Source: an uncultured Saprospiraceae bacterium
Lineage (GTDB): Bacteria > Bacteroidota > Bacteroidia > Chitinophagales > Saprospiraceae
Direction of reading: 5' to 3'
Length of the DNA stretch: 64,000 nucleotides
Assembly (NCBI GenBank): GCA_938015595.1
Contig: CALLPI010000016.1
Location: 1 to 64,000 of the forward strand
Position 1 is the stretch's first letter; the number at the start of each line of letters is the position of its first letter. This document shows positions 18,714 to 27,630 of the stretch, piece after piece. The notes under the pieces were generated by a model, which worked only from the letters and a program-made list of their open reading frames with translations, was not told the DNA's origin and made no database searches. A program made the translations under genes and the position numbers.

Positions 18714-20432
18714 ATGGCACAGCGTATTGTCATTGATCCCATCACCCGCATTGAGGGGCATCTGCGTATTGAAGCGGAAATCAAAAACGGCAAAGTCACT
18801 GATGTATATAGCTCTGGCACCATGGTGCGCGGCATCGAAACTATTGTCAAAGGACGCGACCCCCGCGACGTGTGGGCCTTCGTGGGCCGCGTATGTGGCG
18901 TATGCACCACTGTACACTCACTGGCCTCTGTGCGCGCCGTAGAAGACGCCCTCGACATTCACATCCCCGCCAATGCCGAACTGGTGCGCAACATCATGTT
19001 TGCCACCCAGTACATGCACGACCACGTGGTGCACTTTTATCACTTACACGCTCTGGACTGGGTGGACGTGGTGAGCGCCCTGAAAGCCGACCCGAAAAAG
19101 ACCTCCGAAATAGCCCAGAGTATCAGCCACTGGCCTAAGAGTTCGCCTGGATACTTCTCCGACCTGCAAAAGCGGCTCACCACTTTTGTGGAAAGCGGCC
19201 AGCTTGGCATCTTTGCCAACGGCTATTGGGGGCACCCAGCCTACAAACTCCCGCCGGAAGTCAACCTAATTGGTGTAGCTCATTACCTGGAAGCCCTAGA
19301 GTGGCAAAAGGAAATCGTAAAAGTGCACACCATATTCGGCGGTAAAAACCCACACCCCAACTATCTAGTAGGCGGCATGGCCTGCTCCATCGGCATTGAC
19401 GATGCCAGCGCCATCAATGCTGAACGCCTTGCGCTCGTAGGCCAACTGCTCAGAGATGCCGAAACTTTTGTGCAACAGGTCTATGTACCGGACCTCCTTG
19501 CCGTAGCGCCCTTCTACCTCGACTGGGGCGCCATTGGCGGCGGCCTGGGCAACTTCATGGCGTATGGCGATCTGCCTACCAATGGCATCAACGACCGCAC
19601 CCAACTCAAATTTCCCGCCGGCGTAATCCTCGACAAAGACCTCAGCCGCGTCATGGAGGTAGACCCCCGCAACGACGATGAAATCCGAGAGTACATCAGC
19701 CGCTCCTGGTACGAATACTCCGTAGGTGACCAAGAAGGTCTGCACCCCTGGAAGGGCGAGACCAACATCAAGTACTCCGGCCCCAAACCACCCTACGAAT
19801 ATCTGGAAGTGGAGAAAAAGTACAGCTTCCTCAAAACGCCACGCTGGAAAGGCCACGCCATGGAGGTAGGCCCGCTGGCGCGCGTACTGATAGGCTATGC
19901 CTTAGGGCGCGAGGACTTCAAAGAAATTGTGGATAGTACCCTGGCCAAGTTGAATGTACCGGCAGCGGCTTTGTTCTCCACCTTAGGGCGCACTGCTGCT
20001 CGTGGGCTGGAAAGCCTACTGGTAGCACAATGGGCGCTCGAATTCTATGATCAGCTCATCAGCAACATCCGCAACGGCGACCGCCGCATGGCCGATACCT
20101 CCCGCTTCGACCCCAAAAACTGGCCGAAGCAAGCCCAGGGCGTAGGAATGACCGAAGCGCCACGCGGCGCTCTGGCACACTGGATCGTCATCGAAGACCA
20201 AAAGGTAAAAAATTACCAGATGGTAGTACCCACCACCTGGAATGCTTCTCCGCGCGACCACAACGGCAAGATGTCGGCCTATGAGGCGTCCCTCATGGAC
20301 ACGCCCATTGCCGACCCGCATCAGCCGGTGGAAATCTTACGCACTGTGCACTCCTTCGACCCCTGTCTGGCCTGCGCTGTGCATCTGTACGATCAAGAAG
20401 GCAAGCACGTAAGTAAGGTAAAGGTTCTTTAA
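18714..20432 (+). CDS. hyaB: [NiFe] hydrogenase large subunit
   Basis: 572 residues carrying the Ni-Fe(CN)2CO active site. The L1 motif RVCGVC has Cys61 and Cys64. The L2 motif DPCLACAVH has Cys551, Cys554 and His557. The 15-residue tail after His557 is the extension removed by the maturation protease encoded by the third gene downstream. Sequence features (IDPITRIEGHLRIE, IETIVKGRDPRD) are those of group 1 respiratory uptake hydrogenases. It lies 97 bp after hyaA and is exported bound to the small subunit through the Tat signal. No hypABCDEF genes are in the window, so cofactor assembly must be encoded elsewhere. Confidence 0.96.
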   Translation: MAQRIVIDPITRIEGHLRIEAEIKNGKVTDVYSSGTMVRGIETIVKGRDPRDVWAFVGRVCGVCTTVHSLASVRAVEDALDIHIPANAELVRNIMFATQYMHDHVVHFYHLHALDWVDVVSALKADPKKTSEIAQSISHWPKSSPGYFSDLQKRLTTFVESGQLGIFANGYWGHPAYKLPPEVNLIGVAHYLEALEWQKEIVKVHTIFGGKNPHPNYLVGGMACSIGIDDASAINAERLALVGQLLRDAETFVQQVYVPDLLAVAPFYLDWGAIGGGLGNFMAYGDLPTNGINDRTQLKFPAGVILDKDLSRVMEVDPRNDDEIREYISRSWYEYSVGDQEGLHPWKGETNIKYSGPKPPYEYLEVEKKYSFLKTPRWKGHAMEVGPLARVLIGYALGREDFKEIVDSTLAKLNVPAAALFSTLGRTAARGLESLLVAQWALEFYDQLISNIRNGDRRMADTSRFDPKNWPKQAQGVGMTEAPRGALAHWIVIEDQKVKNYQMVVPTTWNASPRDHNGKMSAYEASLMDTPIADPHQPVEILRTVHSFDPCLACAVHLYDQEGKHVSKVKVL

Positions 20433-20494
20433 CAAAAAGTGGCGAGTAGCCTGCCTCTCCCAAAGTTCGTCGTTCGAAGTAAAAATATACTATT

Positions 20495-21232
20495 ATGACA
20501 ACGACAACCAGCTCAGCCGACTACAAAAAACTACGTCGGGTATTTGTATGGGAACTCCCTGTGCGAGTATATCACTGGCTCAACGCACTGGCTATCGTAG
20601 TGCTGTGTGCTACAGGGTATCTCATTGGCAACCCACCGGCGCTCATGTCACAGTCAGAAGCTTCTTTCCGCTATTTGTTTGGCACAATTCGCTTCCTGCA
20701 TTTTGCGGCAGCCTATATTTTCTTCTTCAACTTCCTGTTCCGGCTGTACTGGGGCTTCGTGGGCAACAAGTATGCCAGTTGGAAGAACTTCATTCCTACC
20801 AACAAAGAATTTTTTCAGGAAATGTGGGAAGTGCTCAAAATTGACATTCTGCTCAAAAAAGAGCGCGAGCACATGTCCGTAGGGCACAATGCGCTGGCAG
20901 GCTTTATTTACTTCCTTACGTTTATTGCTTTTTTGGTACAGTGTGTCACTGGTTTCGGCTTGTATGCTGCCATGAGCACCTGGTGGTTTGCCGAGTTGTT
21001 TGTATGGGTAGCCGATTGGGTAGGTGGTGATTTCACCTTGCGCAACATCCACCATGTAGCCATGTGGTTTTTCATTGTATTCGCCATTATTCACGTTTAT
21101 CTCGTGTTCTACCATGACTACGTGGAAGGCCGGGGGGAGATTTCCTCTATGGGTGGCGGCTGGAAGTTCATAGAAGAAGAGGCCTTTGAAAAACAACGCG
21201 AAGGCGTGGACGCGTATACAAATACCGATTGA
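20495..21232 (+). CDS. hyaC: Hydrogenase b-type cytochrome subunit
   Basis: A 245-residue membrane protein with four to five hydrophobic helices. It links the hydrogenase dimer to the quinone pool. Family signatures: VYHWLNALAIVVLCATGYLIG at residues about 19-39 with a haem-ligand His, RFLHFAAAYIFF in helix 2, NIHHVAMWFFIVFAIIHVY with haem ligands, and the typical tail YHDYVEGRGEISSM..GWKF. It is 62 bp downstream of the large-subunit gene, in the standard order small subunit, large subunit, cytochrome. Confidence 0.93.
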   Translation: MTTTTSSADYKKLRRVFVWELPVRVYHWLNALAIVVLCATGYLIGNPPALMSQSEASFRYLFGTIRFLHFAAAYIFFFNFLFRLYWGFVGNKYASWKNFIPTNKEFFQEMWEVLKIDILLKKEREHMSVGHNALAGFIYFLTFIAFLVQCVTGFGLYAAMSTWWFAELFVWVADWVGGDFTLRNIHHVAMWFFIVFAIIHVYLVFYHDYVEGRGEISSMGGGWKFIEEEAFEKQREGVDAYTNTD

Positions 21233-21281
21233 GGAGGGGGTGGGTACAATAGTAGCGTTTGGTATTGTGCTTGTTTGTGTA

Positions 21282-21313
21282 CAACATCTGCAAATCATGC
21301 ACAAAACTTGGCG
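21282..21313 (-). repeat. Dispersed repeat copy 2 (relative of the 9271 inverted repeat)
   Basis: The 32 bases match the reverse complement of 9271-9302 with two adjacent mismatches. The second inverted arm is only weakly retained here (TTT.GTG.A). It lies in the gap between the hydrogenase cytochrome and maturation protease genes. Confidence 0.65.
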
Positions 21314-21483
21314 TTGCTCAGTATAGTTGAAGTTTTTCCGCAAAGATAGCGCAACGAACCTGCGAGGTCTTAAAGGCATTTTTACACTACTTTATCTTGC
21401 CCAAACCCAAATGCAGGATTGTCGTAGCACACCTTTATACACATGTAAAGCCAATTAAAAAGGCTCCTGCCGCCATTTCTCAA

Positions 21484-21966
21484 ATGAACGCCATGCCACC
21501 CGAACGCCTGCTCATTCTTGGCCTGGGCAACCTCCTCATGGGAGACGAAGGCTTGGGGATACACGTAGCCCGCAGGCTGGCCGAGCGGGCAGAGTTTTTG
21601 CCTCCAGGCGTTACTGTAGAGGAAGGGGGTACTGCTGGGTTTCAACTCACGTGCTTTTTCACCCACTACCCTACTGTAATACTCACAGACGCCACACTGG
21701 ACGGGCAGCCTCCTGGTACCATTCAGCTACTACAACCCCGTTTTTCGTCCGAATTCCCGCGCGCGCTCAGTACCCACGACATCGGCCTTAAAGACCTCGT
21801 GGATGGCCTTACCCTGCTGGGGCAAATGCCGGAGTTGTATCTTTTTGCCGTTTCTATTAACGACTTACAGCCCATGCACATCGGACTTTCGCCAGAAATT
21901 GAAGCCGTGCTACCAGCGCTTGAAGCAAAGATTATCACTTTGGCACACCAACTAGTAAACCGATAA
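21484..21966 (+). CDS. hyaD: Hydrogenase maturation endopeptidase (HyaD/HoxM type)
   Basis: About 160 residues from the ATG at 21484 (or 21493). The longer frame from 21397 adds an unlikely basic leader. It cleaves the C-terminal extension of the large subunit after nickel insertion. The three nickel-binding positions of the HyaD/HybD family are visible: Glu in GLGNLLMGDEGLG, Asp in ILTDATLDG and His in LSTHDIGLKDLV. It follows the cytochrome gene as in standard hya/hox operons and is followed 12 bp later by the YeeE-like gene. This suggests that the sulfur-transport genes are part of the same transcript. Confidence 0.9.
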   Translation: MNAMPPERLLILGLGNLLMGDEGLGIHVARRLAERAEFLPPGVTVEEGGTAGFQLTCFFTHYPTVILTDATLDGQPPGTIQLLQPRFSSEFPRALSTHDIGLKDLVDGLTLLGQMPELYLFAVSINDLQPMHIGLSPEIEAVLPALEAKIITLAHQLVNR

Positions 21967-21978
21967 AACCATATACAA

Positions 21979-22578
21979 ATGGTACCTCAATTCTTATTGG
22001 ACTTCAAAGACTTCGTTAGCCAGCCCTGGCCTTGGTATGTGGCTGGGCCGATGCTAGCCTTCATCATGTTTGTACTGCTATGGTTCGGCAAGGACTTCGG
22101 CATGTCGGCCAACCTACGCATCATGTGTGCTGCCGACGGCGCCTCCGATCTCAATGACTTTTTCAAATTTGACTGGCCGTCTCAGAGTTGGAACCTCATG
22201 GTAGCTCTGGGTACAGTATTTGGTGGCTATCTGGCGGCACATTATTTCTCCGTGCCTGGCGAGCAGGTGGCACACGTATCGGCAGCCACGGTAAAGTCTT
22301 TGCAAGAGCTTAGCCCACAGTTCAATTTTCAAGAGGAGGCTGTGCCCCTATTGCCAGAATTTTACTCTTGGGAGTATCTGTTTCACTGGAGAGGCCTGCT
22401 CATCATCGTAGTAGGTGGTTTTCTGGTGGGTTTTGGCGCGCGCTATGCCGGCGGCTGCACCTCGGGGCATGCCATCAGCGGATTGTCGGCGCTGGAGTTG
22501 TCTTCTCTCATAGCCGTCATTGGTTTCTTTATGGGCGGCTTGGTGATGACTCACCTCATTTTTCCTCTTATTTTTTAA
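21979..22578 (+). CDS. YeeE/YedE-family sulfur-compound permease, N-terminal half
   Basis: A 199-residue integral membrane protein with about five hydrophobic helices. It carries the family motif GARYAGGCTSGHAISG (about 150-165), whose Cys corresponds to one of the relay cysteines of the thiosulfate transporter TsuA/YeeE. In E. coli YeeE is one long chain. Here the fold is split over two adjacent genes, as is common in Bacteroidota, and this is the first half. Proposed role: uptake of thiosulfate or another reduced sulfur species. It is 12 bp from hyaD and 18 bp from its partner. Confidence 0.88.
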   Translation: MVPQFLLDFKDFVSQPWPWYVAGPMLAFIMFVLLWFGKDFGMSANLRIMCAADGASDLNDFFKFDWPSQSWNLMVALGTVFGGYLAAHYFSVPGEQVAHVSAATVKSLQELSPQFNFQEEAVPLLPEFYSWEYLFHWRGLLIIVVGGFLVGFGARYAGGCTSGHAISGLSALELSSLIAVIGFFMGGLVMTHLIFPLIF

Positions 22579-22596
22579 GAAAAAATCTGATGAACC

Positions 22597-23037
22597 ATGA
22601 TGCGCTTGTCTAAATTCATCATTGTAGGTATTATCCTGGGCATCACGCTGTACAAAGCCGAGGCAGTGTCCTGGTTTCGCATATTTGAGATGTTTCACTT
22701 CCAGTCGTTTCACATGTACGGCATCATAGGCTCGGCAGTGATTTTGGGCGTACTGATTGTACAACTCATCCGGCGCACCCACATGCGCTCCATCGAAGGC
22801 AAAGAGATTGTGATACCACCTAAGGACAAGGCCTTATGGCGCTACATCCTGGGTGGCTTTATCTTCGGATTGGGCTGGGCTTTGGCTGGAGTATGCCCGG
22901 CACCTATGTTCATCCTCATGGGCAGCGGCTACACAGTGTTTGTTGTATTTCTGCTGGCAGCTATGACAGGTACGTTTTTTTATGGCGTGGTGCGCAAGTA
23001 TTTGCCGCATCAAATAAAGAGCAAAAAAGAGCCTTAG
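22597..23037 (+). CDS. YeeE/YedE-family permease, second half (DUF6691-type)
   Basis: A 146-residue membrane protein with about four hydrophobic helices. The motif GWALAGVCPAPMFILMGSG (about residues 94-112) supplies the conserved Cys-Pro of the second half-repeat. The start may be either of two consecutive ATG codons (22597, 22600). Together with the preceding gene it should form one YeeE-like channel. A hairpin that overlaps the stop codon probably ends the transcript. Sulfur specificity is inferred from the family and from the SQR gene that follows. Confidence 0.87.
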   Translation: MMRLSKFIIVGIILGITLYKAEAVSWFRIFEMFHFQSFHMYGIIGSAVILGVLIVQLIRRTHMRSIEGKEIVIPPKDKALWRYILGGFIFGLGWALAGVCPAPMFILMGSGYTVFVVFLLAAMTGTFFYGVVRKYLPHQIKSKKEP

Positions 23038-23052
23038 ATATCTCCAAGGCTC
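23029..23052 (+). terminator. Hairpin terminator after the permease gene
   Basis: Arms gagcctt (23029-23035) and aaggctc (23046-23052), with extra GA/TC pairing inside, overlap the stop codon at 23035-23037. A T-rich stretch (catattttcttcattt) follows. Probable end of the hydrogenase-permease transcript. Confidence 0.5.
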
Positions 23053-23166
23053 CATATTTTCTTCATTTGGAAGAAATATGACTTTACAATCGGCGGGCAA
23101 CTACCCATCGAGCATCTTGTGCCCAGTCACTCCTATTCGGTTGTATCCTGACGAAAATTGAGATGT

Positions 23167-23207
23167 CATTGCAATTGTTAAAGCTGAACCATTCAACTAT
23201 TGCAATG
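23167..23207. repeat. Inverted repeat upstream of the SQR gene
   Basis: Perfect 9-bp arms cattgcaat (23167-23175) and attgcaatg (23199-23207), 23 nt apart, about 190 bp before the SQR start codon. It could be a second regulator site or chance in AT-rich DNA. Confidence 0.35.
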
Positions 23208-23280
23208 CACGCGAAACGTTACTGCCACGCCGATAAGAATCTTCCTGCTCGAAAAGCCAAAATATAAAAATCTTATTGCC

Positions 23281-23302
23281 TAATGTGACATATATCACAT
23301 TA
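23281..23302. promoter_or_regulatory. CRP/FNR-family operator upstream of SQR
   Basis: The arms TAATGTGA and TCACATTA flank a 6-bp spacer, giving TGTGA-N6-TCACA as in the CRP consensus. The centre is at about 23291.5, 105 bp before the SQR ATG. A -7-like box TTACTTTG lies at 23322-23329. If that box is used, the site would sit close to -40, the position of class II activators. Bacteroidota have CRP/FNR-family regulators, but which one binds here is unknown. Confidence 0.6.
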
Positions 23303-23396
23303 CGTAAGCCCAGTAATGAGCTTACTTTGTTAGCTTTTAGCAAAAGCCGCACAAGTCTTATGTAACAGTACAACATCACTAAAACATCTCAGCAAA

Positions 23397-24671
23397 ATGG
23401 CTTCCAAACACCATCAAATTATCATAGTAGGCGGTGGTACGGCAGGCATCACCGTGGCCGCGCAGTTGTTGCGCGCCGATAGAAAGCTCGACGTGGCTAT
23501 CATTGACCCTGCCCAAAAGCACTACTACCAGCCCGCCTGGACTCTGGTGGGTGCAGGCGCGTACAGCTTTGCTGCTACTGAGCGCAACGAGGCATCGCTT
23601 ATTCCCAAGCGCGCTACCTGGATACAGGAGGCAGCACAAGACTTGCTGCCCGATGAAAACAAAGTGCGCCTGGCCAACGGCGATGAAGTCACCTACGACT
23701 TCATGGTACTCTGCCCGGGCATCCAGATAGATCTCAACGGTATTGAGGGGCTGGCCGAAACCATAGACAAAAATGACGTATGCAGCAACTACACCAACCC
23801 CAACTATACTTGGGAAGTGCTACAGCGTTTCAAAGGGGGCACGGCGCTCTTCACCCAACCGGCTACCCCCATCAAATGTGGTGGGGCACCACAAAAAATT
23901 ATGTACCTGGCCGATGATTACTTTCAGAAAAACGGCGTAAAGAGCAAAACTAAAGTCTCCTTCGTAACGCCAGGCACCGTTATCTTCGGCACGCCGGAGT
24001 TTGCCCAAACCCTTATGAACGTGGTGAACCGCAAGGGTATTGAACTGCGCTTCTTCCATAAACTCACCAAAATTGACGGCGCCAAAAAACTGGCCTACTA
24101 CACTATTACCGCCAATACCGATGCACCTGATAAACTCTACCACAACAAGATAGACCTGGGCGAGCAGTTTCTTTCGCCTACCGAAGTGGTCATCCCCTTT
24201 GATATGATGCACCTGGCTCCGCCGCAGAGCGCCCCAGACTTTGTAAAGCGCTCCAAACTCGCCCACCAGGAAGGGCCTGATAAAGGCTGGGTAAATGTGG
24301 ACATCAATACCCTCCAGCACAAGCACTATGCCAACGTGTTCAGCCTCGGCGATGTAGCTGCACTGCCTACGGCCAAAACCGGCGCAGCCATACGCAAGCA
24401 AGCACCTATACTGGTGGGCAATCTCCTGCACGTGCTACGCCGCCAGCCCGGTACCCTCAAGCCCGAATACCAGGGCTACTCCTCCTGCCCACTAGTGACT
24501 GGCTATGGCAAAATGGTGTTGGCAGAGTTCAAGTACAACAACGTACGCGACAGCGACAAGTTTCTTACCACCTTTGTGGATACTACCAAAGAGCAGTACA
24601 GTATGTGGCTGCTCAAGAAGTATGGTCTGCCGTTCATTTACTGGAACCTCATGCTCAAGGGCTTGATGTAA
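23397..24671 (+). CDS. sqr: Sulfide:quinone oxidoreductase, type II-like
   Basis: A 424-residue flavoprotein that oxidises sulfide to polysulfide or another sulfane-sulfur product and reduces the membrane quinone. FAD-binding motif IIIVGGGTAGITV (8-20), a second dinucleotide-fold region around 185-200 and the FAD-closing motif VFSLGDVAALPTAKT (314-328). Redox cysteines are Cys161 (PIKCGGAPQK) and Cys364 (YSSCPLVTGYGK), matching the two-Cys arrangement of type II/mitochondrial-type SQR. It lacks a signal peptide, and the C-terminal hydrophobic/aromatic tail (LPFIYWNLMLKGLM) fits monotopic membrane binding. It has its own upstream region with a CRP/FNR-like site. Confidence 0.93.
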   Translation: MASKHHQIIIVGGGTAGITVAAQLLRADRKLDVAIIDPAQKHYYQPAWTLVGAGAYSFAATERNEASLIPKRATWIQEAAQDLLPDENKVRLANGDEVTYDFMVLCPGIQIDLNGIEGLAETIDKNDVCSNYTNPNYTWEVLQRFKGGTALFTQPATPIKCGGAPQKIMYLADDYFQKNGVKSKTKVSFVTPGTVIFGTPEFAQTLMNVVNRKGIELRFFHKLTKIDGAKKLAYYTITANTDAPDKLYHNKIDLGEQFLSPTEVVIPFDMMHLAPPQSAPDFVKRSKLAHQEGPDKGWVNVDINTLQHKHYANVFSLGDVAALPTAKTGAAIRKQAPILVGNLLHVLRRQPGTLKPEYQGYSSCPLVTGYGKMVLAEFKYNNVRDSDKFLTTFVDTTKEQYSMWLLKKYGLPFIYWNLMLKGLM

Positions 24672-24691
24672 GCAAAAAAGTCAGATGAGCA

Positions 24692-24735
24692 GGCTGGGCG
24701 GGGGTGGAGCCTCCCTAGTTTTTACCCGCCCAGCC
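24692..24735. terminator. GC-rich inverted repeat between convergent sqr and parC
   Basis: Perfect 11-bp arms ggctgggcggg (24692-24702) and cccgcccagcc (24725-24735), with a ggag/ctcc inner stem. It starts 20 bp after the SQR stop. No T-run follows, so it may act with Rho or as an mRNA 3' stabiliser. The rest of the gap to parC (to 24963) holds nothing recognisable. Confidence 0.45.
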
Positions 24736-24963
24736 ATATCGCCCCAGAGCGCCAGAGACTGTTCGTGGGTGCCTCACCCGATGTACGCCCCAGCAGCGTC
24801 TGGAATGAACCATAAAAAGGATGAACCGCAAACTATATCAACGCAACTGTGAGGCCTAACTCAGGCCCTATGCCATGCCTTAGCCAAGCACTGTCATGAC
24901 AGCAGCCCGAAGCTCATAGCTTTTAAGCGCGCGCCTAAAACTGCATCTTTTACTCAAAACCCG

Positions 24964-27630
24964 TCAAAACAATTTACCTTGCCCATTGGCGTCAAGGTCA
25001 AACTCGATGCTGTCGCCAGCGTAGAATTTTTCTGACAGGGGCGTTTCCTCCGCATTGGACTCGGGCTTAGAAAACAATTCTACTTCTTCAATTTCGCGGA
25101 TAGACATGAGTTTTTGGTCGCTGAGCTTATTGCCTACGGCTTTCCAGCCTTTCACGTCTATGAAGTCAGCCAGATTGACCTCGCCCTGTATCTTTTTGCC
25201 CTTGAGCTTGACACTGTATTCGATACGGGGCGTCGGCTTGGTCGAGGCAAAGAGCAGCTTGGAGTCTTTATGGTCAGTGATGTAGGTAAATCGCTGGTTA
25301 GCAGAAGTAGTTTCTATATGGAAGCGCTTGACCATAGTCCAGCCTTTGTAGCCATCGTAATGCACGGCGCTGATGACAGTGTCAGGCGCGTATTTGCCCA
25401 TGTGGAGAATGTCCTGGGGTTCGAAGCGGCGTGCCAGGTCGGGGTCGGCCAGTTCGTAAGAGCCGTCTTTGTAAAGCAACAGGATTTGGTCGCCGGTGTT
25501 AAAATCGCCCAACAGGCGACCGCGGTTATCAGTGTTGAGCTTGCCGCTTACTTCGTCAATCCAGAGTTGCTGTGCGCCGAGGGTGGACTTTCCGGCCTCC
25601 TTGAGCACGATTTTCTTGATAGGGTACTTGCTCAGGATATTGCCCTGCGAGGCGCGGCCTTTGATTTCTAGATCGGCAAAGTTAAAGTCAAAGAGTTTGA
25701 TTTTGGCCTTACAACTGGGCGCCAAAGTGACGCTGACTACCTCCGCCTCGCCGTTGGGATTGGCAGAGAAGTAGAGCAGTTTCGAGTTGGGGTTGCCCTG
25801 AGTGAGGTCGTACTCGCGGTCGCGGGTAATAGCTGTGACGTGAAACCGCTTAACGAAACTACGACCGCTCTTGCCGTCGAGGTAGGCCATGTTGTATGTA
25901 GTGCGTTCGTCGTTTTTCTTCCAGACAGCCACGTGAATAATGTCCTTACCAACGAAGATCTTGTCACTGATGCGAGAAACGAGAAACTTACCGTCGCGCC
26001 GAAACACGATGATATCGTCAATGTCGGAGCAATCGCACACAAACTCGTCTTTCCTAAGGCCTGTGCCGATGAATCCCTCGGCGCGGTTTACATACAGCTT
26101 GGCGTTGTTGGCCACTACCTCGGTAGCCTGTATGGCATCGAACTGGGTGATGAGTGTACGGCGCTCGCGGCCTTTGCTATATTTTTGGAGCAAGTGCTCA
26201 AAGTACGCGATGGTGTAGTCGGTGAGGTGCTCGAGGTCGTATTGCACTTGCTGAAGTTCGACCTCGAGCTGGGCGATGAGTTCGTCGGCTTTGAAGACGT
26301 TATACCTGGAGATGCGCTTAATACGGATTTCTGTAAGGCGCGCAATGTCATCGTCGTTAATGTCTCGCAGTAGGCGCAGGCGCTGATCGGCGGGGTATTC
26401 GAGCGGGTCGTCGGAAGGGGTTACCACATAGCGCGCCAGTTCGCGATAGATGGTGGCGACCACTTCCTCCCAGCTTTCGCATTCCTCAATTTGGTGGTAA
26501 ATCCGCTTTTCGATGAAGATTTTCTCTAAAGAGGCAAAGTGCCATTTTTCTTCGAGTTCATGTTTTTTAATCTCGAGCTCTTGCCGGAGCAGGTCACGGG
26601 TGCGCCAGGTGGAGATTTCGAGAATGTCTTCAACCGTAGTGAAGACGGGTTTTTCGTCAATAATTACGCAGGCATTGGGCGAGATAGAAACTTCACAGTC
26701 AGTAAAGGCGTAGAGTGCGTCCACCGTGATATCGGGTGAGACGCCCGGCGCCAGTTCAATGAGGATTTCCACCTGCTGGGCGGTGTTGTCGCTTACTTTT
26801 TTGACTTTGATTTTGCCTTTGTCGTTGGCTTTGACGATACTTTCGATAAGGGCACCAGTGGTGATGCCAAAGGGCAGGTCACGTATGACGAGAGTGCTTT
26901 TGTCCAACACTTCGATTTTGGCACGTACCTTAACTCTGCCGCCGCGCGCACCGCCGTTGTAGTCGCTTACATCAATGGAGCCGCCAGTGGGGAAGTCGGG
27001 ATAAATCTTGACTTTTTTGCCTTGCAAGATTTTGATGGAGGCTTTGATCAGCTCAATAAAGTTGTGGGGCAGGATTTTGGTGGAAAGGCCTACAGCAATA
27101 CCTTCGGCACCCTGCGCCAGCAAGAGCGGAAACTTAGCCGGTAGGGTGATGGGTTCGTTTTTGCGCCCGTCGTAAGAGAGTTGCCAAAGGGTAGTTTGAG
27201 GATTGAAAAGCACCTCGAGAGCAAACTTGGTGAGACGGCCTTCAATGTAACGGGGTGCAGCGGCGCTGTCGCCAGTGCGCACATCGCCCCAATTGCCCTG
27301 GCAGTCAACGAGTAAGTCTCGCTGGCCAAGATTCACTAGCGCATCGCCAATGGCGGCATCGCCGTGCGGGTGGTACTGCATAGTGTAGCCAATGATGTTG
27401 GCTACCTTGTGGTAGCGCCCGTCGTCCAGTTCATACATAGAGTATAGGATGCGGCGCTGTACGGGTTTGAGGCCGTCTTCAATGGCCGGCACTGCCCGCT
27501 CAAGAATGACGTAGGAGGCGTAGTCTAGGAAATAGTCTTCGTACATACCCTGCAGGCCAATGACGCGGTGGCCATTGTCCTGGGCAGCATGTGCCTCGCC
27601 GAATCCGTTGCCATTAAATACCTGGCTCAT
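24964..27630 (-). CDS. parC: DNA topoisomerase IV subunit A
   Basis: 888 residues. This is the DNA breakage-reunion subunit that, with ParE, decatenates chromosomes. The active-site Tyr128 is in APRYIEGRL. The quinolone-determining region reads YHPHGDAAIGDA (86-97). The N-terminal stretch FLDYASYVILERAVPAIEDGLKPVQRRIL and the absence of the GyrA box (QRRGGKG) in the C-terminal domain favour ParC over GyrA, as does the similarity to known Bacteroidota ParC. The C-terminal part (about 540-830) is a degenerate beta-pinwheel. No parE is adjacent. It stands alone and is transcribed away from the TraB-like gene. Confidence 0.93.
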   Translation of the reverse strand: MSQVFNGNGFGEAHAAQDNGHRVIGLQGMYEDYFLDYASYVILERAVPAIEDGLKPVQRRILYSMYELDDGRYHKVANIIGYTMQYHPHGDAAIGDALVNLGQRDLLVDCQGNWGDVRTGDSAAAPRYIEGRLTKFALEVLFNPQTTLWQLSYDGRKNEPITLPAKFPLLLAQGAEGIAVGLSTKILPHNFIELIKASIKILQGKKVKIYPDFPTGGSIDVSDYNGGARGGRVKVRAKIEVLDKSTLVIRDLPFGITTGALIESIVKANDKGKIKVKKVSDNTAQQVEILIELAPGVSPDITVDALYAFTDCEVSISPNACVIIDEKPVFTTVEDILEISTWRTRDLLRQELEIKKHELEEKWHFASLEKIFIEKRIYHQIEECESWEEVVATIYRELARYVVTPSDDPLEYPADQRLRLLRDINDDDIARLTEIRIKRISRYNVFKADELIAQLEVELQQVQYDLEHLTDYTIAYFEHLLQKYSKGRERRTLITQFDAIQATEVVANNAKLYVNRAEGFIGTGLRKDEFVCDCSDIDDIIVFRRDGKFLVSRISDKIFVGKDIIHVAVWKKNDERTTYNMAYLDGKSGRSFVKRFHVTAITRDREYDLTQGNPNSKLLYFSANPNGEAEVVSVTLAPSCKAKIKLFDFNFADLEIKGRASQGNILSKYPIKKIVLKEAGKSTLGAQQLWIDEVSGKLNTDNRGRLLGDFNTGDQILLLYKDGSYELADPDLARRFEPQDILHMGKYAPDTVISAVHYDGYKGWTMVKRFHIETTSANQRFTYITDHKDSKLLFASTKPTPRIEYSVKLKGKKIQGEVNLADFIDVKGWKAVGNKLSDQKLMSIREIEEVELFSKPESNAEETPLSEKFYAGDSIEFDLDANGQGKLF

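Noticed and set aside
24964-27630. Annotation as DNA gyrase subunit A
   Set aside because: The C-terminal GyrA box is absent and the N-terminal region matches Bacteroidota ParC.
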